DNA of 64,000 nt, from positions 74,289,610 to 74,353,609 of the forward strand of contig OZ024829.1 in NCBI GenBank assembly GCA_964016985.1. The letters run 5' to 3'. This document shows, one piece after another, positions 1 through 11,623 of the stretch (positions are counted from its first letter, which is position 1; each line of letters opens with the position of its first letter). The DNA comes from Anodontia alba (Eukaryota > Mollusca > Bivalvia > Lucinida > Lucinidae). Position numbers and translations under genes: made by a program. The notes below the pieces were generated by a model that saw only the letters and a list, made by a program, of their open reading frames with translations, did no database searches and was not told the DNA's origin.

Positions 1-523
1 TCGAAAACGCTTTGCGAAGTTTAAAATAACGATAGCCCTGCCTAAGAAGTTTGGCAGTAAGGGCTTTATTACGGCAGTTAAAGTCACTAAGATTTGAAGA
101 AGCTCTGGCGAATCTAATAATTTGAGATGAGAATACCCCATATGAGGTACGCCGGGGGACATCGTCATCCAGAAAAGAGAAATTGACTATATCAAAATCA
201 AAATCGTCCCGTTTATCATAAATTTTGGTGGAAGCTGTACCATTAGATATACATAGATTCAAATACAAAAACGGTGCCTCGGTATTGGAAGAATTTGCTC
301 CATTTAGGAGTTCTGTAGGGTATATGCGGTCCACCATTTGGTCAAAATAAATATTGTCAATATTTAATAAATCATCACGGTATCTTGAACTTGAAGCGAG
401 CGCCTCAATAATGTCAACCTGATTTTCACGTGAGAGAGACTTCGTGAAATCTCTCTCATAACAAAAAAGAAACAGATCTGCAACAAGAGGAGCACAATTA
501 GTTCCCATCGGAATACCAAACCG
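1..523 (-). pseudogene. Penelope-like element RT fragment (copy A)
   Basis: Read on the minus strand, this stretch encodes the second half of a Penelope-like reverse transcriptase: the GIPMGTNCAPLVADLFLFCY block near 455-523, a YRDD version of the catalytic YLDD near 373-390, then the FLYLNLCISNG and KIYDKRDDFDFDIVNF blocks. It runs off the left window edge towards its C-terminus and stops abruptly near 523, where homology to the other copies (for example 50956-51430) ends. The Leu-to-Arg change in YLDD and small indels indicate a dead copy. It is a 5'-truncated relative of the array at 42.7-54.7 kb in the same orientation. Confidence 0.8.
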
Positions 524-1565
524 AGGGTAAGGACTAAGTAATGGTAAGCCGTTACCCCATGGAAGGTGTTGACCAAATATGAAAACTTTAAATGAAAAGC
601 TGTAGTAGTAGTCAATTAAATAAACTTAAACGCAAATTGCTAACGCCATCTCGGACGCGGACGGAGACGGACGGAGACGGACGGATGGACGTTCTAACAA
701 ATGAATAGTTATGTGGCTACCATCACTATTTTAGCATACTTATATGACTAAAAAATAATCTCGTTACAGAAAATAAACCACATAAAAGACTGATTTTAAG
801 TGTCTTACGGAATAATTCCTATCCAAATAAATTGAAACTATCCATAATTCTGTGCCACCTATCTACCCATTCGTCTATTTATGTGTAAGGACAGACGGAC
901 GGGCGGACAGGGGTAACACTATATGCCTTTTCAACCATTCTTCGAATGGCGGGGGAATAAAAATAACGAGAGAAATATACCAAAAGCACGAGCAGATATG
1001 CAGACCATAACAAAATCACCCGTAAAGATTTTAGTCGCTTTTATGCCGCTAGAAAATATTGCCTCCCATTAAGGTGCTGGAATGAATCTTGGATATATTT
1101 GGGCTCATTTGATTGTAGCTTTCTTCTTGGCTCTTCTGAAGTTCCATCTTGTTTTCTTCTTAGCTCTTCTGAAAAAATATTGAGAGGGGACCGGTGCATC
1201 CGCCGCAGAGCATTGGGGGTGGCCTAAGATGGAATACCGATGGGATTTGGTTTTCGTTTTGAAAAAATCCCAAGGTACACATATCATGTTAGGAACTTTT
1301 GCATTGGTTGTAAGAAAAACAAATTGTAAATGAAGCGTTACAAAATATGCCGCCAAGGTAATTGTGAATGTAGTTTTTAAATCAAAGCTGCAAAAGTAAC
1401 AAATTTTATTCCGGAATGTTTATTTTACTGGAAGTCTTTCTTTTTCTATTATTACACCCAAGTAAATATAATGAGATGGACCTAAACTCAAACGGAATCA
1501 CGCTGTTGGACAATAATGTTGTTATCTGAGATGGATTATCTTAGTAAACCACGTATTCAGATAAA

Positions 1566-1607
<42 letters not shown>

Positions 1608-2866
1608 CCACTGTGGCACTGTGTCGTTTTCGACAAATTGGAAATTAGCAGAATAATAACACAACGTGGTACATATCCGTAGTGACCGCGTATACACTGT
1701 TTACTATTTCTACAAAGTTTCGAGTTCAGTGATCTGCCGGACTACAAGATACAAGCATTATTTAAAATGTGGGTTGTTTGCATGTCAATAAATTACTTAA
1801 ACACGACGCTAAATGAATTTTATAACGTTTTAGTCAAACCAGAGTCTGCTGTTTACAAACGGCGAGTGTTGTCTCCACCCTGCCTTTCACAGATTATGAT
1901 AATGCGTGTGAGCAACGGATAATCGTTACTCTACTAGAGATACATTTATATATGTATGAATAACGTGATGTGATAGTAACAGTATCGTTTAGTGACATTT
2001 TATCATGTATTGTCAGTTTCTATGCCACATAAGTGGTATGCAAAGCAGCAAGAAATTGCTCTTTATATTGATATGTAATGGAAGTTTGTATCAAAAGTAA
2101 GATAAAATGTCTTAGAGAAGTATATTTAGATTAAGATTACTTTCAGCCATGCGTATACTGCTGTGGTTGTTTTCGTTGCTGTTGTCCTATGTACAGTGCC
2201 GACCTGAGGATAACACCTCGAATATTGTATTATGTATGTTCTTGGAGTATGATCTGCGATACAGTGAGATGAGGCTTTCAAGAACAGAAATGTTGTAACA
2301 CAATTATAGTTCCAAATCTATGTTCATTACAGCTTCTTCCAGGGCCACCGGTATGTCAAAATCATTTTTAAAATTTCAGGTATTTTAGTTTCAAAATCAT
2401 AGCTCAACCGTTCCGTTCTGATAATGAGAGAAATAGGTAGCACATAGAATATTTCTGTGACTTGCGGATGCTATTTTCATTTCTTGGATACGTGGAATAT
2501 TAAGTGGACCACAATGACACGATATGTTTATTTTGCTTTTTAGCATTTTCGTTCGTTTACGTTGCTATGCTTACAAGAGTCATGTGTGGCACACAAATGA
2601 CTGAAAACAAAATGAAATTCAGTTTTATATATTTACGAAAGAATTGACGTATTGAAGAAAAAAAAGAAATAACTAAAGTCATGTATTTTTCTACCCTTAC
2701 ACACAAAAATTGCAGGTAACTTTTTATTATTTCTTTTAATCTTACTGCAAATTTTGCATGCTACTTTATTTCTTGATTGCGCTTGTTACAGTCTCCCGCA
2801 TCTTAGAACGGTAAAATGTAAGGGGAATTGATACATAAAAAGGGGAGGCAACTGTCACGCTGATTT
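524..2866. other. Gene-free stretch with short dispersed repeats
   Basis: No coding exon is recognised. Around 655-690 there are CGGACGGA-type short repeats, and at 885-960 a second such motif is followed by a small hairpin (CCATTC/GAATGG near 938-952); similar tails recur at 60410-60485, so this is a dispersed element end. A pure GA microsatellite lies at 1571-1603. A GAGTCTGCTGTTT motif near 1850 recurs at 20.8, 23.1, 23.3 and 39.7 kb. The rest shows nothing I can name. Confidence 0.5.
1571..1603. repeat. (GA)n microsatellite
   Basis: A perfect dinucleotide run of about 33 bases. Confidence 0.95.
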
Positions 2867-2867
2867 T

Positions 2868-3080
2868 TGCCGCCCTCCTGAAGATGGATCTACTGTACAA
2901 GAAATGGGAGCAAATCGTCCTTTGTAGGGTAGACTCTTTTCACTGGGAGATGGGTGTGCAGGAAAGCAAACACGAAGTCACAAAAGTTGTCTCCCTTATA
3001 GAAAAAAATGCAAGAAAATAGTAAAGTGTATTCAGTCCCCTTAAAAGCATGAGCCCTTTGTTTGCTTTTCTCACCCATAT
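2868..3080. repeat. Foldback repeat family, copy 1
   Basis: An imperfect palindrome (GGATCTACTGTACAAG on the left, GGGTAGACTCTTTTCACT on the right) is followed by a conserved tail containing GTCACAAAAGTTGTCTCCCT. The same palindrome-plus-tail layout recurs at about 3.27, 3.71, 4.53, 7.86 and 9.06 kb. It looks like a non-autonomous foldback or MITE-type repeat. Confidence 0.55.
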
Positions 3081-3271
3081 GCTTATACATTTAGATATTT
3101 CTGCACTCTCTCATCTGTCCTTCTCATTCCGTCAGTCTTACTACGAGTCTGCATGCATGTATCAAATGTTTGCGAGATTTTGTATAAAGGGGACAGGATG
3201 CACATGGTAGTTTTTCGACAATTTTACAAGGAAAACTATCTACTTTGTTACTTCCGCTTTGCTTTTCTGCA

Positions 3272-3368
3272 ACCAAGCCCCTTCTTAGACAGGTTCTATT
3301 CTAAAGAGAAGGAATGCATTCTTCCGTTTTAGAGTAGGACCGTTTTTGGAAGGGAGGCATTTTGACAG
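3272..3368. repeat. Foldback repeat family, copy 2
   Basis: Left arm GCCCCTTCTTAGACAGGTTC and right arm ending GGAAGGGAGGCA fold back on each other, with ATTCTAAAG facing TTTTAGAGTAG. The centre holds GAATGCATTC. Confidence 0.55.
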
Positions 3369-3481
3369 AGTACCCTCTCTTGAAAGTGACTCCATTCCCC
3401 TTAAAATACCATTTAACCTTCTATTATATTGTTTGTACGTGTATGTATTTTTATACCACTTTTACTCATTGTTTCGTTTAT

Positions 3482-3693
3482 AGCTATGTCTGGTGTTAGT
3501 AAAACTCTGGAGAGTCAAAGGAAGATGATTCTGTTTTCACTGAAAATTCTTACAATTTGTTGTGAGTGGAAAGCGTTAAACTGGTTAATTGAATGTCATG
3601 TACGTTATACGTTGCACGTGTATATACACATAACACGGTGGTATGAAAGTTACCGCAACAAGAGATTAAAGGAAATCGATACACACTCTAAGC
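3482..3693 (+). other. Possible orphan exon of unknown function
   Basis: A reading frame of about 70 codons is bounded by an acceptor-like TTTCGTTTATAG and a donor-like AAGCAG/GTAACT. The peptide (start MSGVSKTLESQRKM, end KRLKEIDTHSKQ) is rich in W, aromatic and basic residues and looks helical, but I recognise no family. It is not recognisable as part of HCN. The frame continues past the donor into foldback copy 3. It may be a chance open frame; transcript evidence would decide. Confidence 0.15.
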
Positions 3694-3712
3694 AGGTAAC
3701 TTTTGCAAAATT

Positions 3713-3945
3713 GTTTTGCCTCCCTTCTGAAAAGGGTCTACTGTAAAAGGATAGAAAAGTTTCTTTTAGAGTAGCCCCTATTTAGAAGGGAATTTGCACA
3801 AAAAGGTCTATTTCAAAGGAAGAGAAAGTTAGAGAAGATTCATTCTCAGTACAGCAAGTAGTACAGCAAGCAGGAGGTCACAAAGTTGCCTCTCTTGTGG
3901 AAAACGGCGGAAAATCTGCCAACTGTCAGTTCCCTTAAATGACTT
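3713..3945. repeat. Foldback repeat family, copy 3
   Basis: Clear palindrome: GCCTCCCTTCTGAAAAGGGT on the left faces AGCCCCTATTTAGAAGGGAA on the right, with CTACTGTAAAAG opposite CTTTTAGAGTAG. The tail (AGGTCACAAAGTTGCCTCTC, then a GGCGGAAAAT motif) matches copies 1 and 5. Confidence 0.6.
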
Positions 3946-4390
3946 TGTTATGCACCAGTGATTTGAAACTCTACCTCTCCACGGAAAATGTGTTGTGGGG
4001 ACTTGTTAGAAGCGTTTTGTTTTCATGGAGAAATAAGAAAACTATTTATACTGATACCTACATTATCTGAGTCTATATTTTTTCATCAACATAAACACCA
4101 ATATATCTTTAATGTCCGCATGGGAATTTCTACCTGCAAAAGGTACCCCTTTTAGCTGACATCTGTATCGATATCCCAAGAAACTCCACGTGTCTCGTTT
4201 AGGTCATCAGATTCGTTCATTTTCTATAAAGACTCGGAAACGGGTATTTTTGTCTTAAATTGAGTACATAAATGCAAATCGTGTATGTCTACTCATGTTA
4301 TTTTTAAATCTATTCATTATTCTGGATATACTTGGTTTTGGATACTCTTGGTAGATTTTACGCTATTCTGTACAAGGGAAAATCCTTGTA

Positions 4391-4483
4391 AGCATTCTTT
4401 ATAAATCTATAGCGGGCCGTTATCGGCCCATCAGAATAGCTGATAGGCCGAGAACGGTCCGCTAAAGATTTATAAAGAATGCT
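4391..4483. repeat. Long hairpin, 44-bp arms
   Basis: Left arm 4391-4434 and right arm 4440-4483 are reverse complements with four mismatches, separated by a 5-base loop (AATAG). Both arms start with AGCATTCTTTATAAATCT at the base and carry a CGG(G/A)CCGTT(A/C)TCGGCC core. It sits among the foldback repeats but is a different sequence. Confidence 0.9.
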
Positions 4484-4534
4484 AGCTGGGATACATCTGT
4501 AACTCCCTGTTTGTTCTACTGCGCGCAAAGATAT

Positions 4535-4680
4535 TCTCAAAAGGGGTCTACTCTAAAACGAAAGAATGTGTTCCCCTTGGCAGCAACTGCTTTCCATTTA
4601 GTGTAAATCCCTTTTCGGAAGAGAGACAAAACACTTTTGCTAGAGCTGCTTCCACTGAAATCCTGTCAGTTACCCTTTAT
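4535..4680. repeat. Foldback repeat family, copy 4
   Basis: AAAAGGGGTCTACTCTAAAA on the left faces TTTAGTGTAAATCCCTTTTC on the right, around a GCAGCAACTGC centre. The downstream tail is shorter and more diverged than in copies 1, 3 and 5. Confidence 0.5.
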
Positions 4681-5141
4681 GCATAGACATGAGGTCCGGC
4701 AAATTTGAGAAAGGAGCATCGAGCAGTTTCCATGATCCGATCCCTTATTTCGCCTTTACACACCAAATCGTACCAGTTTGCGATATCCGGGAATAAAGAA
4801 ACTTGCAATAACTGGCCCATTATATTCATAGATATTAGAAAGACGTGTAAGTCTGACAAGAAAACTTCAGCAGAGTGCACAACTATCCCATGAAAAAAAA
4901 ATCCCTAGTGTTATAAAAACAACAAATGTGTAAATAAACACGCTCCTATATGGGATCTCCCAGAAAATGAACAAGAAAACTGGCGTATAACAATATCATA
5001 ATGTCAAGCATTAAATAAACAGTTCCTTAGACTATAAGACTATATACAAAATTAGATAAAACACACTAAAATATATATCAGCAGCGGTGCAGAGATCAAT
5101 GTCGTGGTGTATTTTAATAAATGATGTTTATGTTGTTTCTG

Positions 5142-5199
<58 letters not shown>

Positions 5200-7858
5200 T
5201 CTCTTTGGGAATCAGTGAAACGCAGTTGTGACAGCGGGTTCTCCAAATAATATTTATTTTTTAAATACTTAATAGTAAAAGGTAAAGATGTCCCATAGCA
5301 ATGCGGCCTTAGGGGCTGTGAGAGTGAAAGCCCACAGTGTCATGGGCAACAGCTTATGAATGGCGGGGCCTAACTTCATCATTTTGCTGCCTTTAACCTT
5401 TCCTCGACGGGTACCAATTTACTCCTGGGTGAACATAGAGTTTTCTTTTCAGTAGATGGTCTGTGCTAGACTCAAATTTGCAATATTTAGCACCACAATC
5501 AAACGCTCTTACCTCTTGGTATAGTGATAAAAAGATATAAATGCATGGGTTTTCATGTTTACGGTTTTCAGAATAAGGCGTCTCAAGAGAAAATTCAACA
5601 CAACTTGTAAAACAGTCCACATAACCACGTTGAATTATTCATTTGGTTGCTAAACCAACTCAGAAAGAGAAGAAATCAGAGTCTGATTATTCGTGTTATA
5701 AGTTTGAGATTATACTCTTAGAGAACGAACAAATGAGAAAGTATATAATACAGGTTATTTTACCTTTCAGAAACGCTATATTAGTGCTTCAGAAATACGT
5801 TTTACAAAGCAGCATTGCCGATTCTGAATGAAAAAAATGCATAGACCATACTGTTCTACTATATCTTATGAGGTAGAGTATAAATTCTCAAAATTAAGCT
5901 TCGATATGAAAAATAAGACTCTATATTATTTTCATTTCCAAATTCCTTAACATGATTAACCTTTACACTTCTTTAGGCGACTATGTGCGCCCAGGAGGGA
6001 TCTGCCAACTCTAAAGCCTGTCATACTTACTATACACCACATGCAACCATTCAGAGCAAGTGTTCTCATACAGGAGTGAACCTACTTTCATACAAACACG
6101 CCACTTTTTATTAGATAGTCGGGTGCTGGATTTTACCCACACTTATAAAGACCGAGAATACCGAATTTGAAGCTGCCATTAATTTCAGCACTCACTTCAA
6201 CAGATTGATCATGATTTCCTGGAAAAAAAGCCCATAACACCCAAATCATTTCCAGTGAGGAAGAAGTAGGAATTACAGAAGAACCTATGTATGTCACTCG
6301 TTTCATTCGCAATAGTACACAGTAGGCGCTGGTCTCTTGTAACTTTTTAAGTGTTTTAAACGGTTCCCGGTTTACACGTGACTATTACGTGACTTTCTAG
6401 TCACGTTACCATCCGGTAAAATGGCCACCTACGATCGGCAAATTATATGTAAAAATTCCAGGTAAATCGAGGCAAAATTAAGAGAGTAATGACTTCTCGA
6501 GTAGGGGTACACCCTCTTACAGGCCTGTTTCATTTTTTCTCAGCACGCTAAGGGTTAATAACTCCGTAAACGGCTACTTTAACAGATATTGTAGATCCCA
6601 GATAAAATAGATAAAGGTTTATGAAGAAATTTTATTATTGCTGCGTAAATGCGAAAATATTGCATGTTTTTGTAATAAACATTTATTTATTTTTTTTAAA
6701 TGAAATACAAAATAATATCCGTAGTTTTTATCTCCCCTCATCCCTTCCCCACACTGGACATCAATGTAGGCGAAGATACCCTCAGGTGCGGCTGTTAAAT
6801 ATGTCGGGCACTTTTCATTTTAAAAAACATCTTTGTTCAGTGTTGATCGAGCTCTGCATTCTATAACTGGATTAGCCGCACAAGCCTGAAATGCTGAAAA
6901 TCAAGTGCTCCATTTATGGAGATGTAAACTGATTAGACTGAATTTTAGATATTCATATTATATTATGCACGTCCCATCGTCCCAACAGATATTGACTGTT
7001 GTGTATAGGTTACATTCAAAAAGAATACTTCATACATAATCAAATTACGACAAAACCAGTGCTTTATTGCCCGTTTCCAGTGACAGTCTGTCAGCTAGGA
7101 GTTCTTCACACTGTCTAGAAAGTTTCTGCAAGATTGAAAATAAATATTGTATGTAGGAATTAGTTTGCTAAGGCGTTTTTCTTGTTTCTTTATTAATGTG
7201 AGTAATCCATCGGTGCCAAGATGTTTATTGGTCTGTTAACTTATGTTCGGATTTTCTTTTTTCGGACATTTTGTTTTCTTGTTGTTGGTGTTTTCAAATA
7301 CATTTAATCGATCAACAATGTTCTTTTTATTCTATAATTTCAAGTCATGATATATCTACCCGATTTACTCTAATCATTCGCAGACTGTTGCTCCTTACCA
7401 TACTTGTCCTTTTGATGTACATTTTACCATATTTTGTGTCCAAAAACTGCTCAAAGAGAGGTTAACGGTGTAGACCCTTATCAGACACCGCGTTCTTTGG
7501 CAAATCTGAGTTAACATATCGTGTTCAGGCCTGTCAGTCAGAATGTCTATTATCCACATGTCCTCTCTGTCCCTCACCCGCCCCACAACCACCAGATTCA
7601 TTCTGCTTATATATGGTAAAGAATTGTTTTTCCTCATCAGTTCGGAACGAGGAGGCTTATAGTCGCGCAGATGAACACAAGTGTCATACGTTGAATCTTC
7701 TTTACGTGTGTGTGCCAGATAGGTTACAAAATTTCAAGCAATAATTGCAATGAGACATTATGGCAGATGTGCTACTTGTAAAACTATCTTGATTAGTACC
7801 TAAGCTATTTTAGGGGACTTGATATACTTTCAGAGGAGGTAACCATTCCAAAGTTGTA
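4681..7858. other. Gene-free stretch between foldback copies
   Basis: Contains a TTA trinucleotide microsatellite at 5144-5200. At 5275-5415 there is a moderately GC-rich block (AAAGATGTCCCATAGCAATG ... CTCGACGGGTACC) that looks like a dispersed repeat. A small perfect palindrome (ACGTGACT/AGTCACGT) lies near 6385-6405. Short open frames here show no family resemblance. Confidence 0.45.
5144..5200. repeat. (TTA)n microsatellite
   Basis: About 19 perfect trinucleotide units. They account for the poly-isoleucine frame on the minus strand. Confidence 0.95.
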
Positions 7859-7859
7859 A

Positions 7860-8075
7860 TTGCAACTCTTCTTCAAAGGATTCTACTCTAAGAGAAAAGA
7901 ATTTGCTCCCAAGAAACTACTTTAAAAGTAAAGCGTTTGCTCCACGTCGGAGCAAATTCTTTCCTTTATATAGTAGACGGCTTTTCAGAAAGGGTTTTGT
8001 GACCAAGAGATCAGACAGGAAATAGCAAAATTTGTCTCTTATAGAAACTGGCGGAAATGTACCAAGTGTATTCAG
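7860..8075. repeat. Foldback repeat family, copy 5
   Basis: AAGAATTTGCTCC on the left and GGAGCAAATTCTT on the right are perfect reverse complements. They are nested in outer arms ATTCTACTCTAAGAG and ATATAGTAGACGGC. The tail with TTTGTCTCTTATAGAAACTG and GGCGGAAATG matches copies 1 and 3. Confidence 0.6.
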
Positions 8076-9061
8076 CTATTTGCTGATAAGCTCATTATTC
8101 GGACGACAGCCACAACGGTCGTTCTCTGTATTTGGTTAAGGAAATGTCCTATGGATCTATTGGTTTGATTTTTATAGCTATTAGTATGGAAATCGTGTCA
8201 GATACAGAAATCCAATCCCTTCACGATTTCGGACCTAGTGTTTTGGTCACTTCCACCCAAGTCATTACGGCTGCAATATTTGTGATGTTTTAGACCCACT
8301 AGAGTAATGTTGGATCCATTTTTTTTTCTGAAAAAGTTCTGTCTTCGAATTTCTGCCTATATATGTGAAACTTTAATGGAATTAGCAATGCCCTACAGTC
8401 GGTGTGCCGATTCCAGCTTACTAAACAAATATTCTGTGCATGCGCGGTACATAATGCGAATTGAACTATACCTTTTTGTTAATTGATAAATAATTTATTC
8501 TTCTTTAACATGAATACAAACGATCATATAGCACAACCTATTGTTTTAAGAAATCTTCTTCACTATTAAGTACTAAATAACAACTACAGTTTCAAAACAA
8601 GCTAAATCTTGCAAGATAAACTAACCATTCTTATTCCAATTTAAAGTCAACGAAATATTTGCGAAATAACTGCCATGCGTGCATTTGTCAACACTACAGA
8701 GTTTGCAAATAACTTCTCTTTCAGTTCTCAACATGTTACGCATGGTAGATAGTTAGATTATGAAATGGAGGAACATATTGTTTACAGGTTACTGTCCACT
8801 GATCATTGTCCATCAAATATTACAGGCAATATATTACGGTTATTACATTTATACCAGGGCTGAATAACCTGTACAAAAGATTAAAATTGCTTATTGTCGC
8901 GTTTTATATAATAATGATGTTCGTTCAAGGAATTAAAAACGGAGAAATACGCGCTATGTACAAGAGATTTAGCTTAAAATGTTCGTGTTCAGTTAATAAC
9001 ACAATACTAACAATCTTTTCAGGGGAAATGATACACTTTCAAGGGAGAAAAAGCTCTGTCA

Positions 9062-9250
9062 AAATAGTCCTCCTAAAGCCTGCTGAAAAAAGAAAGATAA
9101 ATATGCTCCCTTAGGAGCAACTTCTTTTCTTTCAAAGTAGTACAATTTCAGAAGGGGGTTGGAGTACATAAAAGCAAACAGGACGGCAGACAAATGGTCT
9201 TTGTCCAAAATGGCAGAAGCATCTACAAGATGCATCCATTAACCTTAAGA
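9062..9250. repeat. Foldback repeat family, copy 6
   Basis: The centre TGCTCCCTTAGGAGCA is palindromic. Outer arms (AAAGCCTGCTGAAAAAAG against CTTTCAAAGTAGTACAATTT) are more degenerate than in other copies. Confidence 0.5.
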
Positions 9251-9499
9251 AAAAAATAAGGCATAAACTGCACCGATGCACTGGCATAGAAGATTGATAA
9301 ACGTGTTGTTGAGTCTGTTTAGTAAAGACGTTTGTTTAAAACAATAGACGGAATAAGAGGAAATGTCGTAACAACACGCTGCTGTCACATACAGCTTATT
9401 CCGTTTAATGACTTGAATTTTTATGGCGTAGAGTACTGTTCATCGCTTGCTTTTGTGACTATTAACAAGCACTATTCCGACCACAGAGGCCGTCCCAGG

Positions 9500-9685
9500 G
9501 CTTATGGGGAACAGGGGAATAATGTCATTTATTTCATGGGAATAGGGGAACACGTCTAAAATTGAAAGGAACAGCGGAACAAATGTAAATTTGGGGAGCC
9601 GGGAACATAGAAAATTAAGATTTTGATTTTGTGGAACAAGGGAAAATGCTGTAATATTTCAGGGGAACAAAGGAACAGGTACCCC
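9500..9685. repeat. Degenerate short-period GGGGAACA repeat
   Basis: Variants of GGGAACA or GGGGAACA recur about every 20-45 bases (GAACAGGGGAATA, ATAGGGGAACACG, AGGGGAACAAAGGAACAGG). This is internally repetitive non-coding sequence of unknown origin. Confidence 0.5.
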
Positions 9686-9999
9686 CCACTGGAGGTCCTC
9701 ACCATATACTCGTATCTGTTACGTATTCGGAACGTTGTAAGCGTATAAATTGTATCTTCAGCTTCAGTTGCCAAATGCATATAACCAATATTCAAAATGT
9801 CTATAAGCTGAATTGTTGCGCCCAAAATGTAACAGACGAGTCTTTAAGACGAAAGCAACTTACACTGTCTGAAAAAAACCTAATATGTTTAGTCCAAACA
9901 TATCGTCCTATTGTGTAGGCTAAAGCCATACTGGGCCAACATCTTGCATAACAGTCTAAAGCCCACAAGATAACGATATGTCTTAATATAAGTCTTAAC

Positions 10000-10086
10000 C
10001 TCATCAATAAGATATAAATCGTCTTTCACAGATTAGTTCTTCTTCTTAATCTCATTTTGATCAAAAAGTAATGATCAATGCTCTTT
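10000..10086. repeat. ~85-bp direct repeat, left copy
   Basis: Matches 11541-11623 in the same orientation with few differences (shared core TTTTGATCAAAAAGTAATGA). The pair brackets the Merlin-like remnant at 10694-11180. Confidence 0.8.
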
Positions 10087-10693
10087 AAAATGAATAAAGC
10101 TTGGCGGAAAATGTAAAATATAGCACAGTTATGTAAAGTGAACTTGTTTCGTTCCCTATTTCTTGCTTATTTTTTCAGTCACAGGTCACCAGGTCGCACT
10201 GTTTTGGACAACACAATCTTTTGTTTTTTCTTATGACTTGCAGACCTAAATGTCTTATTATTATTGTGTCTTATTCTGAAGATTTCTTCTAGGTATAGTG
10301 CTGTCTCTTCTTTCTAACAGTTGTGACTATGTCAGCAATCGCCTAAGAGGTGGGGGCACTGGAGGTGCTGTTGTTGTTACACACATATATGTTTCCATTT
10401 TTTCCAGTAGAGACTGACAGGCGCGTTTGTTCAGGTGACAGTGAAGCGGTTACATTTCTCTTTTTATGAACTGTGAAGAGGTTTATCTTCTGGTGTTATA
10501 CCCTGTTGCACTCACTTTGTGATTCCTGCAAAATGGTATATCGGTGTTGATTTTCTGAGGCTTTGTTTGGCGCGGTCCTTTTATTGAAAAGTGGGGTGTG
10601 GGTTTTTTTTTTTTTTTTGTGGCGAGTGGGGAGTGGGGGAATGGAGGCATATGTGTATATTCTTGATCAGATCAAAAAAACTTTGTACCTGTT

Positions 10694-11180
10694 CTAATTT
10701 TGTACATGGTTGCGCCATACCATTTCTGTCAAATATGCTTCAACACAACATGTTTTCGTAGCGTTTATACGTTTAAAATGACCCTTAAAATGCTTCCATG
10801 CATCTTCTATTTGGTTTGTATGACGCTGCACGTTTTCACGATCGTATACGTTTTGATAAACTTGCTTGAGGTATGATTTGTGAATGACTGCGTAGTGTTC
10901 ATAGCCTGGTCCATTCAAGTTCAAGTATTGTATGTTACCCACTTTAACAATCCGAATAGATGCGGCTACCAGGTTATACATTAAGAAGAGTATTAGCATC
11001 TATATTATCGGCTGGATATATCACATTAGATTGTTTATGTGCATATGCTATATGCCCTTTCGGCTCACCTTTGTTATACTTTATTTCTCTCTTGTCAACC
11101 TCAACATCACCTTCTAAAACAATCATGTTATATTTATCAAATTCATCATCGGCAATAAAGTTCACGGATAAATCTATCAC
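10694..11180 (-). pseudogene. Merlin (ISXO2-like) transposase remnant
   Basis: Two adjoining minus-strand frames resemble the DDE transposase of Merlin/IS1595-type elements (ISXO2-like domain). The upstream frame (11180 to ~10974) carries EGDVEVDKREIKYNKGEPKG, matching the block around the first catalytic Asp (V-E-V/I-D). The downstream frame (10999-10694) carries the GYEH..VIHKS block followed by HTNQIEDAWKHFKGHFKR, the HTN-IE-W-K signature around the last catalytic residue, then an AYLTEMVWR tail. The second catalytic Asp region is not recognisable and the frames are joined out of register, so it is dead. Only about 490 bp remain of a ~1 kb gene, and no Merlin terminal repeats were found. 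Family assignment rests on motif memory. Confidence 0.65.
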
Positions 11181-11540
11181 ATTTAACTGTAGTATGACGG
11201 TAATATGTTATTTATAATACTTAAAAAAATATTAAAATATTTTCTTTTTAAATTTTTTTCATACTTTAAAATGCCTGAATAGATTTTGTTTATATAAGCC
11301 GGTCTGTCAATGAGCTGTAACACTATCAGCATGAGTGAATGTATGCCGCTATCCTAAAGTATTGCTTTGATGGCTCTAAAATATGTTTAGTATAATGGTA
11401 TACGCAGACTTTTAACCACTCACTTCACCTCCACCCCAATGTCAAGTGATCCAGAATCATCATAGATTGCGAAACTGTTATAAAGAAATGCATAAAATTT
11501 GCCCTTGGAAACAACAATATTCATCAAGACAATTTTTCAT

Positions 11541-11623
11541 TAATAAGATATAAATCGTCTCTCATAGATTAGTTCTTCTTCTTAATCTTATTTTGATCAA
11601 AAAGTAATGATCAATGCTCTTTT
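11541..11623. repeat. ~85-bp direct repeat, right copy
   Basis: Second copy of the 10000-10086 repeat, ending ATGATCAATGCTCTTT in both. Confidence 0.8.
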
